Shown: positions 16,475 to 26,506, counted from the stretch's first letter. The stretch is DNA of 64,000 nucleotides from Thermus tengchongensis (GCF_021462405.1 NZ_JAKEDU010000003.1:124001-188000), one strand, 5' to 3'. The notes: generated by a model from the sequence alone, not told the origin. Translations and numbers: made by a program.

Positions 16475-17109
16475 CGCCGCACCACCTGGGCGTCCTTGGG
16501 GTAGCGCTTGAGGTCCTGGGCCCGCAAGGCGGCCCGCTTGAACTCCACCACCTTGAGGTCTGCCAGGACCTTCCCCGCCTCGTCGCGGAAGACGAAGCGC
16601 ACGGGGCGGGGGTCGGACTTAAGGATGTAAAGCTCCAGGCTGGCGAAGCCCTGCCCCTCCTTGGCCTGGCCGAGGAGCTTCCAGGCTGTCCCCTCCGGCA
16701 GGCGCTCCTCCCCCACCACCCGGAGGGCCACCCGCTCGGAAAGCCCCTTGAGGTCCCCAAGGCCCTGGGGGCTGAAGCCCAGGCCCTGCACCTGGGCCTT
16801 CTCCTTAGGGCTGATGATGAGCTGGTTGGTGAGGTAGAGGTAGTTCCAGACCTCCTTCTCGGTGATGACGGTGAAGTTCCCCTCCAGGGAGCCCGGCTTT
16901 TGGAACTCTATGCGGAAGAGGTTTTCCTTGGGGAGGGCGAAGACCCGGGCCCTAAGCTCCTCCTGGCCCGAGGGGCCCTGCACCAGGCCCTGGACCACCG
17001 CCTGCCAGGGGTCCTGCAGGTTCTTCTCCACCCGGTCCAGGATCTCCGTCGCGGACTGGGTTAGGGCTAGGGCAAAGAGCAAAGGCAAAAGCGCCAGCAT
17101 GCGTTTCAT
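16471..17109 (-). CDS. secreted LolA-like outer-membrane lipoprotein-sorting protein
   Basis: 212 residues with an N-terminal signal peptide (MKRMLALLPLLFALALTQS) and a beta-rich domain resembling the LolA/DUF4292 fold: a short helix ILDRVEKNL, then FRIEFQKPGSLEGN and DPRPVRFVFRDEAG. It could carry lipids or lipoproteins across the periplasm. It overlaps the upstream gene by ATGA and is the last gene of the TetR/ABC operon. Function is inferred from fold and context. Confidence 0.65.
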   Translation of the reverse strand: MKRMLALLPLLFALALTQSATEILDRVEKNLQDPWQAVVQGLVQGPSGQEELRARVFALPKENLFRIEFQKPGSLEGNFTVITEKEVWNYLYLTNQLIISPKEKAQVQGLGFSPQGLGDLKGLSERVALRVVGEERLPEGTAWKLLGQAKEGQGFASLELYILKSDPRPVRFVFRDEAGKVLADLKVVEFKRAALRAQDLKRYPKDAQVVRR

Positions 17110-17858
17110 GGCCACCTCCAGACGTAGCGGACCCAGGCGTAGGGAAAGCCCTTGTAGCCCCCCTCGAGGCCCAGGTCCCCAAGCCACACCCCGAGGCTAC
17201 CCGCAAAGGGATAAGAAAGGGTGAGGAAAAGGCTAGCCTCCCCTAAGTAAAGGCCCGCCTCGAGGCGGTTGAGCCCCCCTAGGCGCAAGGCCAGGTCCAG
17301 GACCTCCATCCCCTCCCCCACCTCCCCCTTCCATCCCAAAACCAGGTAGGGGAGGCGGGAAAGCCCTGCCCCCAAGGTGTACGTGGCCCCTTCCCGAAGG
17401 GCGTAGGTGGCCTCGGCCCGGGCCACCTCCCCCCGCTCCAGGAGGAGGCCCACCACCTCCTTGGGCAGGAGGCGGTAGCGGAGGGCCACCCGCCCGAAAA
17501 GCCCCGCCTCGGGGAAAAGGGGAAGGGCCTCCTGGGGGCGGTAGCCGAGCCGCCCTTCCAAGGCGATGGGCCCTGCCCCGCCCTCGGCGAAGAGGGCGCC
17601 TCCAAGCCCCCCCTCCCCCACCTCCCCCTGCACCCCGTAGGCCAGGTAGCCCAAGGGCCCCAAGGAAAGGCTTCCCATCAGGCCCAAGGCCCCCCGCCCC
17701 GGACCGAGGCGGAGGTAGGCCTCCCCCGCCTCCAGGGCGAGGGCGGCCTCGAGGGTGGGCGCCAAAGCCCCAGGCACCCCGTACACCCCCGCCTCCAGCC
17801 GCCCCTGGGCCAAGGCCGAAGAAAGCCCCAAGAAAAGCCAGAAAAGCGCCCGCCTCAT
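17106..17858 (-). CDS. secreted beta-rich protein, possible outer-membrane barrel
   Basis: 250 residues: signal peptide (MRRALFWLFLGLSSALAQ) followed by alternating Gly/aromatic strands ending in YAWVRYVWRWP, whose terminal aromatic residue is usual for outer-membrane beta-barrels. No named family recognised. It overlaps the permease gene by ATGA upstream and the LolA-like gene downstream, so the four-gene unit pairs an inner-membrane exporter with envelope proteins. Confidence 0.6.
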   Translation of the reverse strand: MRRALFWLFLGLSSALAQGRLEAGVYGVPGALAPTLEAALALEAGEAYLRLGPGRGALGLMGSLSLGPLGYLAYGVQGEVGEGGLGGALFAEGGAGPIALEGRLGYRPQEALPLFPEAGLFGRVALRYRLLPKEVVGLLLERGEVARAEATYALREGATYTLGAGLSRLPYLVLGWKGEVGEGMEVLDLALRLGGLNRLEAGLYLGEASLFLTLSYPFAGSLGVWLGDLGLEGGYKGFPYAWVRYVWRWP

Positions 17859-18976
17859 ACCGCCACCTGCCTCTGGAAGCGCGCGGAGGCCAGAAAGAGC
17901 ACCAGCCCCGAGAAGAGGGCCAGGGCCAAAAGGTGGGGCCAGAGCACCCCAAGCCCCACCCCTTTCAGCATGACCCCCCGCAGGACCTCAATCAGGTAGC
18001 GGGCGGGCACCAGGTAGGAGAGGAGCTGGAAGAGGCGGGGCATGCCGTCGATGGGGAAGACGAAGCCGGAAAGGAAGATGGTGGGAAAAGCGTAGGCGTA
18101 GGTGCCGAAGACCGCCTGCACCTGGGTGCGGGCCAGGGTGGAGATGAGGACCCCCGCGGCCAAGGAGCCCAGCACGAAGAGGAACATGGCCAAGAGGAGC
18201 AGGGCCAGGCTTCCCCGCACGGGCACCCCGAAGACCCAGTGCCCCAGGGCCAGCACCAGCAGGGCCACCCCAAAGGCGATGAAGAGGTAAGGCAAAACCT
18301 TCCCCAGCACCATCTCGTGGGGGCGCAGGGGGGAGGCCAGCAGGCTTTCCATCATGCGGCTTTCCGCCTCCCGCACGATGGAAAGGGCGGTGAGGAGCAC
18401 GGTGAACATGGTGAGGACCAGGCCGATGATGCCGGGGATCATGAACCAGGCGGTCTTGTTCTCCGGGTTGTAGAGGGTGTGGAGGCTGGGGCTCAAGGGG
18501 GGCAGGACGCTCTCCCCCGCCAGGGCCCGGCCCAAGAGGATGCGGGCGTTCACCTCCTGGATGGCCTTCCGGAGGGCGGCCTGGGCCTGGAAGGCGAAGT
18601 TGGGGTCGGTGCCATCCACATAGACCTCCAGGCTCAGGCTCTCCCCCCGGCGCACCCTCTCCAGAGCACCCGCGGGCACCACCAGGCCCACCCGGGCCTG
18701 GCCCCGGTCCACGGCGCGCACCACCTCCTCGGGGGTTTTGGCCTGGAGGGCCAGGCGGAAGAGGTCTTCCCGGGTGAGCTCCTGCAGGAGGGTCTGGCTC
18801 ACGCGGTCCTGGGAGGCATCGTGGACCGCCAGGGGGATGCCCTTCAGGGTGAAGTTGATGGCATAACCGAAAAGGAGGAGCATGAGGCTGGGCAGAAGCA
18901 CGATGAGCCGGGGCAGGACGTGGTCCCGGTGGATCTGCAGGAACTCCTTTTCCGCCAAGGCCAGGATGCGGTTCAT
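17855..18976 (-). CDS. ABC-2 type transporter permease
   Basis: 373-residue membrane subunit of an ABC-2 exporter: one N-terminal helix (about 20-42), a large extracytoplasmic domain (about 45-170) and five helices in the C-terminal half with the conserved IVREAESRMMESLLASPLRP motif and FGTYAYAFPTIFLSGFVFPID. ATG 18976 overlaps the ATPase stop by 4 nt; an apparent much longer frame upstream is antisense-like noise over the ATPase gene. Likely drug, lipid or polysaccharide export. Confidence 0.88.
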   Translation of the reverse strand: MNRILALAEKEFLQIHRDHVLPRLIVLLPSLMLLLFGYAINFTLKGIPLAVHDASQDRVSQTLLQELTREDLFRLALQAKTPEEVVRAVDRGQARVGLVVPAGALERVRRGESLSLEVYVDGTDPNFAFQAQAALRKAIQEVNARILLGRALAGESVLPPLSPSLHTLYNPENKTAWFMIPGIIGLVLTMFTVLLTALSIVREAESRMMESLLASPLRPHEMVLGKVLPYLFIAFGVALLVLALGHWVFGVPVRGSLALLLLAMFLFVLGSLAAGVLISTLARTQVQAVFGTYAYAFPTIFLSGFVFPIDGMPRLFQLLSYLVPARYLIEVLRGVMLKGVGLGVLWPHLLALALFSGLVLFLASARFQRQVAV

Positions 18977-19830
18977 AGGGCCTCCTTGCTGAGGAGGGCG
19001 AAGACGTCCTCCAGGCTGGGCTCCACCTCCTGGAACCCCTCCAGGGTCACCTCTTTCCGGACGATGAGCCGCACCCCCTCTCCGCTTGGCCAGGCCTCGA
19101 GGACCCCCGGCCTCCCCCGCACCGCCTCCAACGAGGCCCTGGGGGCGAAGAGGAAGCGGGCCCGCTCCTTGGCCATGGCCTTCAGCTCCTGGGGGGTGCC
19201 CACCGCCAGGACCCGCCCGGCGAAGAGGAGGGCCAGGCGGTGGCAACGCTCCGCCTCGTCCATGTAGTGGGTGGTGACCAAAACCGCCGCCCCCCCGGCC
19301 GCCTCCTGGTGGATGAGCTCCCAGATGCTCCGGCGGGAAAGGGGATCCAGGCCCGTGGTGGGCTCGTCCAGGAAGAGGACCTCGGGACGGTGGACCACCG
19401 CTTGGGCCAGGGCCAGGCGCTGCCGCCACCCCCCGGAGAGGTGGCCGGCCAAGCTCCGGGCGTAGGGCCAAAGGCCAAAGCGCTTTAAGGCCTCCTGGGC
19501 CAAAGCCCGGGCCTCCTTGGGCCGGTAAAGGCGGGCGCGGAAGAGGAGGTTTTCCTCCACCGTAAGATCCCGGTAGACGCTTTGCTCCTGGGTGGCGTAG
19601 CCGATCTTGGCCTTCACCCGGTGGGGCTCCTTCGCCACCTCCAGCCCCGCCACCCAGGCCCTCCCCCCATCGGGCCTGAGAACCCCGGTGAGGACCCGCA
19701 CCAGGGTGGTCTTCCCCGCCCCGTTGGGCCCGAGGAGCCCGAAAACCTCCCCTGGGCGCACCTGAAGGCTCACCCCGTCCAAGGCCTTCACCCCCCCGAA
19801 GCTCTGCGTGATGGCTTCAGCCTCCACCAT
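18973..19830 (-). CDS. ABC transporter ATP-binding protein
   Basis: 285-residue ATPase partner of the ABC-2 permease. Walker A LLGPNGAGKTTL, Q-loop YATQEQSVYRDLTVEEN, signature LSGGWRQRLALAQA, Walker B VLFLDEPTTGLD and H-loop TTHYMDEAE are all intact. A C-terminal extension of about 65 residues is as in DrrA-like ATPases. Translation is coupled to the permease by ATGA, and its 5' end overlaps the TetR gene by 14 nt. Confidence 0.93.
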   Translation of the reverse strand: MVEAEAITQSFGGVKALDGVSLQVRPGEVFGLLGPNGAGKTTLVRVLTGVLRPDGGRAWVAGLEVAKEPHRVKAKIGYATQEQSVYRDLTVEENLLFRARLYRPKEARALAQEALKRFGLWPYARSLAGHLSGGWRQRLALAQAVVHRPEVLFLDEPTTGLDPLSRRSIWELIHQEAAGGAAVLVTTHYMDEAERCHRLALLFAGRVLAVGTPQELKAMAKERARFLFAPRASLEAVRGRPGVLEAWPSGEGVRLIVRKEVTLEGFQEVEPSLEDVFALLSKEAL

Positions 19831-20383
19831 ACCTTCCCTCCAGGTATCCCCGCACGTAGGCCTCCTTGTCCAGGGCCAAGCGCACCCCCAAGGCCTCCCC
19901 CAGGAGGAAGCGGGCCATGAGGGGGCCCAAAAAGGCCAGGGCCAGCTCCTCCGGGGGCTCCCCCCGCCAGAGCGCCCCCGCCTCCTGCTTAGCGCGGAAG
20001 AAGCCCACCACCCCCTCCATGGCCGCCAAAAGCCCCTGGGCCTTCAGCTCCGGGTGGCGCAGGAGCTCGGCGAGGAGCTTAGGCAGGAGAGCCCGGCGGC
20101 CCTCCACGAGGTCCAGGTAGGCCTCCAAAAGCGCCCTCAAGCCCGCCTCCAGAGGGGCCTCCGCCCCCGGTAAGCGCTCCAGAAGCCCATGGGGAACGAA
20201 GGCGGAAAGGGCCCGTTGCAGGAGGGCCTCCTTGCTCCCGAAGCGGCGGAAGAGGGTCACCTCGCTCACCCCCGCCCGCCGGGCGATCTCCTTGGTGGTG
20301 GCCCCCCGGTACCCCCGCTCCGCCAGGAGTTCCAAGGCCGCCTGGAGAAGCCGGGCCTCCACGGGGTCTGTAAGTGAGCGCAT
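19817..20383 (-). CDS. TetR family regulator of the ABC operon
   Basis: 188-residue TetR-type repressor: N-terminal HTH in RGATTKEIARRAGVSEVTLFRRFGSKEALL, then a divergent helical ligand-binding domain. It is the first gene of the exporter operon. A near-perfect palindrome TGTAAGT...ACTTACA spans its start codon, which points to autorepression of the whole operon and release by a compound the pump exports. No RBS is evident before the ATG. Confidence 0.88.
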   Translation of the reverse strand: MRSLTDPVEARLLQAALELLAERGYRGATTKEIARRAGVSEVTLFRRFGSKEALLQRALSAFVPHGLLERLPGAEAPLEAGLRALLEAYLDLVEGRRALLPKLLAELLRHPELKAQGLLAAMEGVVGFFRAKQEAGALWRGEPPEELALAFLGPLMARFLLGEALGVRLALDKEAYVRGYLEGRYGGG

Positions 20384-20390
20384 ACTTACA
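20369..20390. promoter_or_regulatory. candidate TetR operator
   Basis: Inverted repeat TGTAAGT-(8 nt)-ACTTACA, 22 bp in total with a GCGC centre, overlapping the TetR start codon at 20383-20381. Size, symmetry and position are those of a TetR-family operator. Confidence 0.55.
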
Positions 20391-20461
20391 AGGGGAGCCT
20401 ACCCCCCTCCCCTCACCCCGTCAAGGGCCGGGTGTGGCATACTCTTCTTTGGAGGACAGCC

Positions 20462-21124
20462 ATGAACCTACTGGACCGCATCAGCCGCCTCATCCGGGCG
20501 AACCTGAACGACCTGTTGCGCCGGGCGGAGGACCCGGAAAAGATCATGGAGCAAGCGCTTTTGGACATGAAGGAAGCCCTTAGGGAAGCCCGGGAGCAGG
20601 TGGCGGCCGCCATGGCCGAGGGCAAGCGCCTGGAACGGGAGGTGGAAAGCCACCTGAAGGAGGCCGCCCTTTGGGAGGAGAAGGCCAAGGAAGCCCTGCA
20701 GGCGGGCCGGGAGGACCTGGCCAAGGAAGCCCTCAAGCGCAGGAAGCGGGCTTTGGACCTGGCCGAGGGCTTCCGGCAGCAGGCGGAGGAACAAAAGGCC
20801 CTCATCGACCGGCTCATGACCCAGCTCAAGGCCCTCGAGGCCAAGATCGACGAGGCTGAGGCCCGCAAGAAGCTCCTCCTGGCCCGCAAGAAGGGGGTGG
20901 AGGCCGCCGAGGCCGTGCGCCGCATGGAGTCGCGGCTGGACCAGCATCCCGCCCTCGAGGCCTTCGAGGAGATGGAGGCCCGCATCCTGGCCATGGAGGA
21001 CCGGCACGAGGCCCTGAAGGAGCTGGACGGCCGGGACCTGGAAAAGGAGCTCGCCGCCCTCTCCGCGGAAAAGGAGCTGGAGGAGGAACTCGCCCGCCTG
21101 AAACGGGAGCTTGGCCAGTCCTGA
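20462..21124 (+). CDS. pspA: PspA/IM30 family protein
   Basis: 220-residue phage-shock/ESCRT-III-like membrane-stress protein. It starts with the amphipathic helix MNLLDRISRLIRANLNDLL and is otherwise almost wholly alpha-helical coiled coil with heptad Leu/Ala and charged residues. It peripherally coats stressed membranes and conserves the proton gradient. ATG 20462 follows GGAGGACAGCC; CATACT (20438-20443) is the likely -10. Divergent from the TetR/ABC operon. Confidence 0.92.
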   Translation: MNLLDRISRLIRANLNDLLRRAEDPEKIMEQALLDMKEALREAREQVAAAMAEGKRLEREVESHLKEAALWEEKAKEALQAGREDLAKEALKRRKRALDLAEGFRQQAEEQKALIDRLMTQLKALEAKIDEAEARKKLLLARKKGVEAAEAVRRMESRLDQHPALEAFEEMEARILAMEDRHEALKELDGRDLEKELAALSAEKELEEELARLKRELGQS

Positions 21125-21273
21125 AGCCCCCATGTCCCTCCCCTTGTGGCCCAGGCCAGCGGGGCTGGACGGAGCAAGCCCAGCCCGAGGGCTTGAGAGG
21201 GGCCAAAGGCGCTCCGCCACCTTGGGGAAAGTGTTGGCCAGCCCACGGGCAAAGGGGGAGTAAACTCCGTACC

Positions 21274-21918
21274 ATGAGGCGATACCTTATGGCCCTTGCC
21301 CTCCTTCTGGCCGCCTGTGCCCCTCAGGCCACCCAAGCCCCTGAGGCCCGGCCCCTCCTCAAGGAAACCGCCTTCTACCCCGCCACCACGGGTCTGGAGT
21401 GGGTTTATGTGCCCGAGGGGGAGGCCCTTTCCTCCCCGCCCTACCGGGTGCGGGTGGAGGGCCCGGCCCTTTACGAAGCGCAGGAAGCGGTGCGCTTCCG
21501 CAGCTTCGGCCGGGGGGAGGACCGGGTCTACTACCGGCAGATGGGGGCCTTTGGCGTGCGGCTTTTGGGCTTCCAGGATCCCTCCGCCCGGGTGGTCTTC
21601 ACCCCCCCCATCCTGGAGTACCCCCCGGAGGCCCTTCTGGTGCCTGGGCACCGCTGGGGCGGGACGGTGGAGGGGCGGGTGGAGCTCCTCACCCCGGGGG
21701 GACGGGAACCCTTGCTGTCGGGCCGCCTGACCTACGCGATGGAGGTCTTGGAGGAGCGAGAGGTGCGGGTGCCCGCAGGGGTCTTCCGGGTCTTCCGCAT
21801 CCGCCAGACCTACCAGGACCAGGCGGGGCAGACCGCCTACGAGGTCTGGTTCGCCCCCCGGGTGGGGGAGGTGCGCACCCGGGAAGGGCGCCTCTTGGTG
21901 GAACGCAACTTCCGGTGA
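21274..21918 (+). CDS. lipoprotein of unknown function
   Basis: 214 residues with a lipoprotein signal peptide (lipobox LLAAC, Cys at residue 16) and a beta-rich mature domain. It resembles secreted DUF3108-like or generic Thermus lipoproteins but has no decisive motif. TAAACT (21261-21266) lies 7 nt before ATG, indicating a leaderless mRNA. Its stop lies 7 nt before the dxs start, so the two are probably co-transcribed. Confidence 0.75.
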   Translation: MRRYLMALALLLAACAPQATQAPEARPLLKETAFYPATTGLEWVYVPEGEALSSPPYRVRVEGPALYEAQEAVRFRSFGRGEDRVYYRQMGAFGVRLLGFQDPSARVVFTPPILEYPPEALLVPGHRWGGTVEGRVELLTPGGREPLLSGRLTYAMEVLEEREVRVPAGVFRVFRIRQTYQDQAGQTAYEVWFAPRVGEVRTREGRLLVERNFR

Positions 21919-21925
21919 GGTGCGT

Positions 21926-23773
21926 ATGGTGCTGGAAAAAGTGAATAGCCCCGAGGACCTGAAGCGCCTGAGCCTGGAGGAGCTCCTCCAGCTGGCGGAG
22001 GAGATCCGCAGCGAGATCATCCGGGTGACGGCGCAAAACGGCGGCCACCTGGCGAGCTCCCTGGGGGCGGTGGAGCTCATCCTGGCCCTCCATCGGGTTT
22101 TCGATTCCCCCAAGGACCGCATTCTCTTCGACGTGGGCCACCAGGCTTACGCCCACAAGCTGGTCACCGGGCGCAAGGACCGCTTCCACACCCTAAGGCA
22201 GGAAGGGGGGCTTTCCGGCTTCACCAAGGTTTCCGAGTCGGAGCACGACGCCATCACCGCCGGGCACGCCAGCACCTCCTTGGCCCACGCCTTGGGCATG
22301 GTCCTCGCCCGGGACCTGAAGGGGGAGGACTACCACGTGGTGGCGGTCATAGGGGATGGCGCCCTCACCGGGGGAATGGCCCTGGCCGCCCTCAACAAGA
22401 TCGGGGAGCTGGGCAAAAAGATGCTCATCATCCTCAACGACAACGAGATGAGCATCTCGGAGAACGTGGGGGCCCTCAACAAGTACTTCAAGGAGCTGCA
22501 AATCAGGAAATGGGTCCAGGACGCCGAGAAGCTGGGCCGGCAGATCCTGGAGCACATCTCCCCCAGGCTCTTCGGCCTGGTGGACCGGGCCAAGGAGGCG
22601 GCCAAGCTCATCCTCCACCAGGAGAATCCTTTCTACGCCTGGGGCATCCGCTACGTGGGCCCCGTGGACGGGCACGACCTCAAGGGGCTCATCCACATCC
22701 TGGAGCACCTCAAGGAGCTGGACGGCCCCACCCTGCTCCACGTGGTCACCAAGAAGGGAAAGGGCTACAAGGTGGCCGAGGCCGACCCCATCTACTGGCA
22801 CGGCCCCCCCGGCTTCAACCCGGAGAAGCCGGAGAAGGTTTCCAAGGGGTACTCCTGGAGCCAGGCCTTTGGGGATGCGGTGACGGAGTTGGCCTATCTG
22901 GAACCCCGCCTCTTCGTCCTCACCCCAGCCATGCGGGAGGGCTCGGGGCTGGTGCGCTACTCCCTGGAGCACCCGGAGCGCTACCTGGACGTGGGCATCT
23001 GCGAGGACGTGGCGGTGACCACGGCGGCAGGGATGGCCCTAAGAGGCCTTAAGCCCATCGTGGCCATCTACTCCACCTTCCTGCAACGGGCCTACGACCA
23101 GGTGATCCACGACGTGGCCATCGAGAACCTGCCCGTGGTCTTCGCCATCGACCGGGCCGGGGTGGTGGGGGCGGACGGCGCCACCCACCACGGGGTCTTT
23201 GACATCGCCTACCTGCGCACCATCCCCAACCTGCAGATCGCCGCCCCCAAGGACGCCTTGGAGCTTAGGGCCATGCTCAAGAAGGCCCTGGAGGTGGGAG
23301 GGCCCGTGGCCATCCGCTACCCCCGGGACAACGTGGAACGGGCCCCGGAGGGCGCCTGGCCCGAGATCGAGTGGGGCCGCTGGGAGGTCCTGAAGGAGGG
23401 CACCGAGGCCTACATCCTGGCCTTCGGAAAGACCTTGAAGTACGCCCTCGAGGCCGCCGCGGACGACCCCCGGGTGGGCGTGGTGAACGCCCGCTTCCTC
23501 AAGCCCCTGGACAAGGAGACCCTCCGGGCCCTCGCCCGCTACAAGCTCCTCACCGTGGAGGACCACCAGCGGATGGGGGGCTTCGGGAGCGCGGTCCTGG
23601 AAGCGCTGAACGAAATGGGCCTGAAGCCGGAGGTGCGGATCCTGGCCCTCCCCGACCGCTTCTTTGAGCACGGGACCATCCCTAGCCTCCACCGCCAAGC
23701 GGGGATCGACGCGGAGGGCATCCGGAAGGCCCTCCAGGAGATGGGCGTCCATCCCGCCTATGAGCGGGCCTGA
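21926..23773 (+). CDS. dxs: 1-deoxy-D-xylulose-5-phosphate synthase
   Basis: 615-residue thiamine-diphosphate enzyme making DXP from pyruvate and glyceraldehyde 3-phosphate, the first step of the MEP isoprenoid pathway that feeds Thermus carotenoids and menaquinone. ThDP motif [21 protein letters not shown] (given in part), transketolase domain and C-terminal [11 protein letters not shown] region are intact. GTG 21920 and ATG 21926 are both possible; GTGAGG before the ATG favours 21926. Confidence 0.95.
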   Translation: MVLEKVNSPEDLKRLSLEELLQLAEEIRSEIIRVTAQNGGHLASSLGAVELILALHRVFDSPKDRILFDVGHQAYAHKLVTGRKDRFHTLRQEGGLSGFTKVSESEHDAITAGHASTSLAHALGMVLARDLKGEDYHVVAVIGDGALTGGMALAALNKIGELGKKMLIILNDNEMSISENVGALNKYFKELQIRKWVQDAEKLGRQILEHISPRLFGLVDRAKEAAKLILHQENPFYAWGIRYVGPVDGHDLKGLIHILEHLKELDGPTLLHVVTKKGKGYKVAEADPIYWHGPPGFNPEKPEKVSKGYSWSQAFGDAVTELAYLEPRLFVLTPAMREGSGLVRYSLEHPERYLDVGICEDVAVTTAAGMALRGLKPIVAIYSTFLQRAYDQVIHDVAIENLPVVFAIDRAGVVGADGATHHGVFDIAYLRTIPNLQIAAPKDALELRAMLKKALEVGGPVAIRYPRDNVERAPEGAWPEIEWGRWEVLKEGTEAYILAFGKTLKYALEAAADDPRVGVVNARFLKPLDKETLRALARYKLLTVEDHQRMGGFGSAVLEALNEMGLKPEVRILALPDRFFEHGTIPSLHRQAGIDAEGIRKALQEMGVHPAYERA

Positions 23774-24374
23774 GGTCCTGCGCTTCGCCGCCAACCTCTA
23801 CCGGGTGCCGACGGAAGAGGGGTACTTCCTGGTGGACGCGGGCCTTGCCTGGGAGGCCAAACGGCTTCTCCCCCTCCTGGAACCCCCGCCCAGGCTCCTT
23901 TTCCTCACCCACCACCACACCGACCACGCAGGCGGGGCCAAAGCGCTTTGGGAAAGGTTCCGCCTCCCCATCCTGGCCCACCCCAAGGAATGGCCCTACC
24001 TCACCAAGGCCAAGCCCCGCCCGCCCCTACCTCTCCCCCTCCTGGGTTCCCTCCTCGCCAACCTGGCCCCGCCCCTTCCCCAGGAGGCCTTAAGGCCCGT
24101 AGAGGAAGGGGAGGCCGTCTTCGGGTGGCGGGTGGTGGCGCTTCCTGGCCACACCCTGGGCCAGGTGGGGCTCCTCCGGGAAGGGGTCCTGATCGCCGGG
24201 GACGCCCTCAGGGGCCGGGGGCTTCCCCCCCGCTTCATCAACGAGGACCACGCCTTGGCCCAGAAGACGGTGCGCAAAATCCTGGACCTGGGGGTAGAAA
24301 GGGTCTACATCGGCCACGGCGGGCCCCTCACCCGGGCCGAGGTGGAGGCTTTGGCCCGTAGACTGGGGGTATGA
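23760..24374 (+). CDS. MBL-fold metal-dependent hydrolase
   Basis: 204-residue metallo-beta-lactamase fold protein. Metal ligands: [10 protein letters not shown] (HxHxDH), a later LPGHTLG and GDAL, then YIGHGGP at the end. Substrate unknown; glyoxalase II-like or lactonase roles are common in this family. It overlaps dxs by 14 nt and the next gene by ATGA, so it is in the same operon. Confidence 0.88.
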   Translation: MSGPEVLRFAANLYRVPTEEGYFLVDAGLAWEAKRLLPLLEPPPRLLFLTHHHTDHAGGAKALWERFRLPILAHPKEWPYLTKAKPRPPLPLPLLGSLLANLAPPLPQEALRPVEEGEAVFGWRVVALPGHTLGQVGLLREGVLIAGDALRGRGLPPRFINEDHALAQKTVRKILDLGVERVYIGHGGPLTRAEVEALARRLGV

Positions 24375-25369
24375 AACAACTCCTCGCCCTTTTCTCCCTG
24401 GGCCTCCTCGCCCTGGCCCAGGAGGTGGTGGTCTACCCCGGCTTCGCCGAGGTGAAGGAGCCCGTGGTCCTGCCCCCCGGCGCCTGGGTCTACCTGGCGG
24501 GGGAAAAGCTTTCCCGCATGGCCCCAGGCTCCCTCAGGCTCCTCGGTGTGGAGGAGGTGGAGCGCATCTACCAGGGCTCGGCGGTCCTCTTCCGCTACCA
24601 AGGGGAAGGCCCTGCCACCTTGCGCTACCTTTACACCGGCCTTACAGGGGAAATCTTTTACACCCTGGAGGAGGGGACGCTCACCCTGTGGGCTAGGCTC
24701 CGGCTGGAGGGGGAGCCCCTCGAGGCCAAGCGCCTCACCCTGCTGGCGGGGGAAGCCCCCCTCCTCGAGGCTCCATCCGCCCCCAAGGCCGCCCTGCGGG
24801 CCTTCGCCGAAGGGGGCCCCATCCCGGAAAGCCCCTTCGGCCTCTTCCGCTACGAGCTTCCCCCCAGAAAGCTCCTCCCGGGCACCACGGAGGTGCCCTT
24901 CCTCAAGGGGGAAGTGCAACCGGAGCGCCTTCTGCGCTACCAGGGCCCCTTCCGCACCGAGAAGCTTCTCCCCCTGGAACGGGGCTACCGCTTCAGGGCC
25001 CCCTTTCCCCTGGCCCCGGGGAACCTGGAGGCGGTGGAAGGAGGCCTCTTCCTGGGCCAGGCCTTCCTCCCCGCCACCCCTAAGGGAGAGGCCGCTGAGG
25101 TCTGGCTTGGCAAGGACCTGGAAGCCCGCCTCTTCCGGAGCGTGAGCCTCCTCTCCCGCACGGAGAAGGAGGCCACCTACCGGGTGGAAACCCGTCTGGA
25201 AAACCCCTACCCCTACCCCGTCACCCTCCTCCTTTCGGAAACCTTCCCCGAGCCCTTCCGCCTGGACTTCCCCACCGCTACCCTCCTCCCCCAGGGCTAC
25301 CGCCTGGAACTCGCCTTGAAACCCAAAGAGGCCCGCACCCTCACCTACCGCCTCACCCTGCCCCGCTAG
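24371..25369 (+). CDS. secreted DUF4139-like protein
   Basis: 332 residues with a signal peptide ([17 protein letters not shown]) and an all-beta mature region. Residues about 205-330 (YRFRAPFPLAPGNLEAVEGG, then GQAFLPATPKGEAAEVWLG) match the pattern of DUF4139 proteins with C-terminal beta-sandwich. Envelope protein of unknown function. Start codon overlaps the upstream stop as ATGA. Confidence 0.7.
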   Translation: MKQLLALFSLGLLALAQEVVVYPGFAEVKEPVVLPPGAWVYLAGEKLSRMAPGSLRLLGVEEVERIYQGSAVLFRYQGEGPATLRYLYTGLTGEIFYTLEEGTLTLWARLRLEGEPLEAKRLTLLAGEAPLLEAPSAPKAALRAFAEGGPIPESPFGLFRYELPPRKLLPGTTEVPFLKGEVQPERLLRYQGPFRTEKLLPLERGYRFRAPFPLAPGNLEAVEGGLFLGQAFLPATPKGEAAEVWLGKDLEARLFRSVSLLSRTEKEATYRVETRLENPYPYPVTLLLSETFPEPFRLDFPTATLLPQGYRLELALKPKEARTLTYRLTLPR

Positions 25370-25407
25370 GGACATCTGCCCCCATCCCTAGGCCCCATCC
25401 TGGAGGC

Positions 25408-26478
25408 ATGAAGCCCGACCTTCACCGCTTCCCCCTCCTGGTGGCCTGGGAGATGACCCGGGCCTGCCTGCTCGCCTGCCAGCACTGCCGGGCCTCGGCG
25501 GTGCCCGACCCCCTGCCCGGAGAGCTTTCCACCGAAGAAGGACTGGCCCTTCTCCGGGAGCTCGCCACCTACACCCCCAAGCCCATCCTGCTCCCCACCG
25601 GGGGCGACCCCCTGGCCCGGCCGGACCTCTTCCTCCTACTGGAGGAGGCCAAACGCCTGGGCCTTAAGGTGGGGATCACCCCCGCCGTCACCCCCAGGCT
25701 CACCCGGGAGGTGGTGGCCCGCTTCAAGGAGCTTGGCGTGCACCAGATGGCCATCTCCTTGGACGGGGCCACCCCCGAGGCCCACGACGGCTTCCGCGGG
25801 GTGCCGGGCACCTTCGCCCTGGCCCTACAGGCCCTGGACTGGGCCCGGGAGGTGGGCCTCATGACCCAGGTGAACACCACCGTCACCCGGAGCACCGCCA
25901 AGGAACTGCCGGGAATCGCCGAGATCCTGGCGGAGAAGGGCGTGGCCACCTGGGAGGTCTTCTTCCTGGTGCCCGTGGGCCGGGGAGCCCTTTTGGAGCA
26001 GCTTTCCCCGGAAGAATACGAGGAGGTGATGCACCTTCTTTACGATCTTTCCCGCCGCTACCCCTTCAAGGTGCGCACCACGGAAGGCCCCATGTTCCGC
26101 CGGGTGGCCCTGGAGCGCCGCAAGAAGGAGGGAGGGGAAGATGGGGCCCTAGTGGGGGAAGGGCGGGGGGTACACCTCTCCGACGGCTTCGGCTTCGTCT
26201 TCGTATCCTCCACAGGGGAGGTTTACCCCTCGGGCTTCCTGCCCCTTTCCGCAGGCAACGTGCGCGAGCGGCCCCTTTTGGAGATCTACCGAAACAGCCC
26301 CCTTTTCCTCGAGCTCCGCAACAAGGCCCTTCTAAAGGGCAAGTGCGGGGTCTGCGAGTACCGGGAGCTCTGCGGGGGCAGCCGGGCCCGGGCCTGGGCG
26401 GAAACCGGGGATCCCTTGGCCGCCGATCCCCGTTGCGCCTACATCCCCAAAGCCTGGGGACAAATGCCCCTGGCCTAG
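25408..26478 (+). CDS. radical SAM/SPASM domain protein
   Basis: 356-residue radical SAM enzyme. The N-terminal [4Fe-4S] motif is CLLACQHC (CxxxCxxC); the substrate-side loop reads LLPTGGDPLARPD; the C-terminal SPASM region holds GKCGVCEYRELCGGSRAR and a final DPRC for auxiliary clusters. Closest in layout to the AhbD/NirJ-like and TIGR04053 groups, which act in heme-type or peptide modification. The downstream cytochrome c gene makes a heme link possible but unproven. Start ATG follows GGAGGC. Confidence 0.85.
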   Translation: MKPDLHRFPLLVAWEMTRACLLACQHCRASAVPDPLPGELSTEEGLALLRELATYTPKPILLPTGGDPLARPDLFLLLEEAKRLGLKVGITPAVTPRLTREVVARFKELGVHQMAISLDGATPEAHDGFRGVPGTFALALQALDWAREVGLMTQVNTTVTRSTAKELPGIAEILAEKGVATWEVFFLVPVGRGALLEQLSPEEYEEVMHLLYDLSRRYPFKVRTTEGPMFRRVALERRKKEGGEDGALVGEGRGVHLSDGFGFVFVSSTGEVYPSGFLPLSAGNVRERPLLEIYRNSPLFLELRNKALLKGKCGVCEYRELCGGSRARAWAETGDPLAADPRCAYIPKAWGQMPLA

Positions 26479-26506
26479 GGGGAGCAGGGTTCTCCATAAT
26501 GGAGCC

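Noticed and set aside
18977-19471. N-terminal extension of the ABC permease frame
   Set aside because: Overlaps the ATPase gene in the wrong frame and is Gly/Pro noise; ATG 18976 has the ATGA coupling.
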